Positions 31,107 to 33,199 of a stretch of 33,199 nucleotides of DNA are shown one piece after another. How positions within the stretch are numbered: the stretch's first letter is position 1; every line of letters starts with the position of its first letter. The stretch covers positions 1 through 33,199 of the forward strand of contig JAFVCQ010000063.1 of NCBI GenBank assembly GCA_017479085.1. The letters run 5' to 3'. Below the pieces are notes generated by a model. It searched no databases. It saw only the letters and a program-made list of their open reading frames with translations, and was not told where the DNA came from. Origin of the DNA: Lachnospiraceae bacterium (GTDB lineage Bacteria > Bacillota > Clostridia > Lachnospirales > Lachnospiraceae). The position numbers and the translations under genes were made by a program.

Positions 31107-31135
31107 TTGACAAAAGAAAAGAGAAATGTTATAAG
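31107..31135 (+). promoter_or_regulatory. Downstream (main) promoter of ileS
   Basis: A perfect TTGACA (31107-31112), a 17-base spacer and TATAAG (31130-31135), with TG at 31127-31128. It is closer to consensus than the upstream promoter and would give a leader of about 125 bases. Confidence 0.75.
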
Positions 31136-31141
31136 AATCAT

Positions 31142-31267
31142 ATCTGAAAAGACGATGAAGGAGACAGTACCTTTTCTTTGAAACAGTATTAAAAGCGGAT
31201 GTATACCCTTTTCGTCCTGATACAGGATGAAAAGGGCATTTTATATTTTAGGAAGGGAAATAAGAGC
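31142..31267 (+). promoter_or_regulatory. Short ileS leader with hairpin; possible truncated T-box
   Basis: The leader begins with GACGATGAAGGAGACAGTAC (31151-31170), which resembles the opening of T-box stem I including its AGTA loop. It ends with a strong hairpin, CCCTTTTCGTCCT/AGGATGAAAAGGG (31206-31236), followed by CATTTTATATTTT. The conserved T-box sequence (GGTGG-ACCGCG type) and the rest of stem I are not visible, and about 125 bases is short for a working T-box. It may be a degenerate T-box or only a leader hairpin. Confidence 0.35.
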
Positions 31268-33199
31268 ATGTACGAAAAAGTATCAAAAGATCTCAACTTT
31301 GTAGAACGGGAACAGAAGACAATCGATTTTTGGAAAGAGAACAAGATATTTGAACAGTCGATTGAGGAAAAGGAGGGAAAGCCGGTCTATACTTTTTATG
31401 ACGGTCCGCCAACGGCGAATGGACAGCCACATATCGGGCATGTACTGACCCGTGTCATCAAGGACATGATCCCGCGGTACCAGACGATGAAAGGACACAA
31501 GATCATCCGTAAGGCCGGATGGGATACCCATGGTCTGCCGGTGGAGTTAGAGGTGGAGAAGCTTCTTGGAATTGATGGCAAGGAGCAGATCGAGGAGTAC
31601 GGTCTGGATCCGTTTATCACAAAATGTAAGGAATCGGTATGGAAATACAAGGGAATGTGGGAGGAATTCTCCGGCAAGGTCGGTTTCTGGGCGGATATGG
31701 ATGATCCGTATGTGACATATCACAATGATTTTATCGAATCGGAATGGTGGGCGCTTAAGAAGATCTGGGATAAGGATCTGCTGTATAAGGGCTTTAAGAT
31801 CGTGCCATACTGTCCGCGCTGTGGAACCCCGTTGTCCAGTCATGAGGTGGCACAGGGCTACAAGTCGGTGAAGGAGCGTTCCGCAGTCGTGCGTTTTAAG
31901 GTCGTGGGCGAGGATGCGTATTTCCTTGCATGGACGACGACACCTTGGACTTTGCCGTCGAATGTGGCTCTCTGTGTGAATCCACAGGAGACCTACTGCA
32001 AGGTAAAGGCAGCAGACGGTTATACCTATTATATGGCACAGGCCTTGCTTGACAAGGTGCTGGGAAAGCTTGCCACAGAGGATGCCCCTGCCTATGAGGT
32101 GCTAGAGACGTGTGTGGGAACGAATCTGGAGCATAGGGAGTATGAACCGTTATTTGCGTGTGTAGCCGAGAGTGCTGCCAGACAGAAAAAGAAAGGACAT
32201 TTTATCACCTGCGATTCCTATGTCACGATGACGGATGGTACGGGTATCGTGCATATTGCGCCGGCATTTGGTGAGGATGATGCGCAGGTTGGAAGAAAAT
32301 ATGACCTTCCGTTTGTACAGTTTGTAGATGGGAAGGGCAATCTGACAGAGGAGACCCCGTTTGCCGGACTGTTTGTAAAGGATGCCGATCCGAAGGTACT
32401 GGTCGATCTGGACAGCAGGGGATTGTTATTTGACGCTCCGAAGTTCGAGCATGATTACCCGTTCTGTTGGAGATGTGACACTCCGCTGATCTACTATGCG
32501 AGAGATACCTGGTTTATCAAGATGACTGCGGTGAGGGATGATCTGGTGGCGAATAACAACAAGGTTAACTGGATTCCGGAATCCATTGGAAAAGGGCGGT
32601 TTGGAGACTGGCTACAGAACGTGCAGGACTGGGGACTTTCCCGAAACCGTTACTGGGGAACCCCGCTTAATATCTGGGAGTGTGAGTGCGGGAAGCGTCA
32701 TGCCATCGGCTCCATTGCAGAGCTTAGGGAGATGAGTGACAACTGTCCGGAGGATATTGAGCTGCACCGCCCGTATATCGACGCAGTGACGATCCAATGT
32801 CCGGACTGTGGCAAGGAGATGCACAGGGTGCCGGAGGTGATCGACTGCTGGTTTGACTCCGGTTCCATGCCATTTGCACAGTGGCACTATCCGTTTGAGA
32901 ATGAAGACATTTTTAAGGAGAATTTTCCGGCAGACTTTATCTCGGAGGCGGTGGATCAGACCAGAGGCTGGTTCTATTCTCTGATGGCGATCTCCACCCT
33001 GATCTTCAACGAGGCTCCTTACAAGAACGTCATCGTACTGGGACATGTGCAGGATAAGGACGGACAGAAGATGAGCAAGTCAAAGGGAAATGCGGTAGAC
33101 CCGATGGAGGCACTGAATCAATACGGCGCTGATGCCATCCGGTGGTATTTCTATACAAACTCCGCTCCATGGCTGCCAAACCGCTTCCATGAGGATGCG
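31268..33199 (+). CDS. ileS: Isoleucyl-tRNA synthetase (partial, runs off the right edge)
   Basis: The first 644 residues of a class I aminoacyl-tRNA synthetase that charges tRNA-Ile. The ATP-binding HIGH motif appears as GQPHIGHV near residue 57. The editing domain contains the conserved [29 protein letters not shown] and [17 protein letters not shown]. The second ATP motif KMSKSKGN is near the right edge. Intact IleS proteins have about 1,040 residues, so the anticodon-binding part lies outside the window. GGAAGGGAAA precedes the ATG. Two promoters and a hairpin-bearing leader precede it. Confidence 0.97.
   Translation, partial: MYEKVSKDLNFVEREQKTIDFWKENKIFEQSIEEKEGKPVYTFYDGPPTANGQPHIGHVLTRVIKDMIPRYQTMKGHKIIRKAGWDTHGLPVELEVEKLLGIDGKEQIEEYGLDPFITKCKESVWKYKGMWEEFSGKVGFWADMDDPYVTYHNDFIESEWWALKKIWDKDLLYKGFKIVPYCPRCGTPLSSHEVAQGYKSVKERSAVVRFKVVGEDAYFLAWTTTPWTLPSNVALCVNPQETYCKVKAADGYTYYMAQALLDKVLGKLATEDAPAYEVLETCVGTNLEHREYEPLFACVAESAARQKKKGHFITCDSYVTMTDGTGIVHIAPAFGEDDAQVGRKYDLPFVQFVDGKGNLTEETPFAGLFVKDADPKVLVDLDSRGLLFDAPKFEHDYPFCWRCDTPLIYYARDTWFIKMTAVRDDLVANNNKVNWIPESIGKGRFGDWLQNVQDWGLSRNRYWGTPLNIWECECGKRHAIGSIAELREMSDNCPEDIELHRPYIDAVTIQCPDCGKEMHRVPEVIDCWFDSGSMPFAQWHYPFENEDIFKENFPADFISEAVDQTRGWFYSLMAISTLIFNEAPYKNVIVLGHVQDKDGQKMSKSKGNAVDPMEALNQYGADAIRWYFYTNSAPWLPNRFHEDA

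Overview
The window looks like a chromosomal segment of an anaerobic Gram-positive Firmicute of the Lachnospiraceae (Roseburia/Eubacterium/Agathobacter type). The reasons are strong AGGAGG-type ribosome sites, consensus sigma-A promoters, choline-binding-type cell-wall repeats, a flavodiiron protein, SpoIID/SpoIIQ-like genes, and small Cys-rich and DUF6033-like proteins typical of that family. This placement is inferred from gene content, not from a search. No rRNA, tRNA, CRISPR array or complete insertion sequence was seen.

Layout. (1) 1-2472, minus strand: a PAS/hybrid histidine kinase split by a one-base slip in a G7 tract and running off the left edge. (2) 2762-4330: a promoter, the remnant of a DUF1703-type nuclease domain, and an orphan CcrM-like adenine methyltransferase. 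(3) 4367-4440 and 11455-11664: two copies of a miniature inverted-repeat element with 7-8/8-base target duplications. (4) 4546-11165: a secreted amidase, glycogen phosphorylase, a SpoIID-like protein, a SpoIIQ-like protein broken by an amber codon, and acyl carrier protein. (5) 11236-13797, minus strand: a small Cys-rich protein, a lipoprotein, a GNAT acetyltransferase and a small HD hydrolase. (6) 13878-14179: paired hairpins and a gene remnant. (7) 14221-17749: a FIST-GGDEF diguanylate cyclase, a Nudix hydrolase and a flavodiiron protein, closed by a terminator.

(8) 18020-25783 is the most interesting block. It is a self-contained operon of eight genes between its own promoter and terminator. 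It encodes a NitT/TauT/SsuA-type ABC importer (lipoprotein, permease, ATPase), two divergent radical-SAM-like proteins with unusual cysteine spacing (CX8CX2C and CX9CX2C), a D-2-hydroxyacid dehydrogenase, a DsbA/FrnE-like thiol oxidoreductase with a Cys-rich tail, and a PPOX-type flavin split-barrel protein. I read it as an uncharacterised uptake-and-conversion pathway for a small organic (perhaps sulfur- or nitrogen-containing) compound. The substrate is unknown.

(9) 25794-27809: a Fur-family regulator with a palindrome over its start site, a small membrane protein with a His/Cys loop, and a ZnuA-like lipoprotein with an acidic loop but no permease or ATPase beside it. (10) 27841-30936: a BlaI/M56 regulatory pair and a DUF6033-like repeat protein. 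Near-identical GTTAAC-N4-ATTAAC sites stand in front of both, which suggests one regulon. (11) 31016-33199: tandem promoters, a short leader with a hairpin, and the first 644 codons of ileS, which runs off the right edge.
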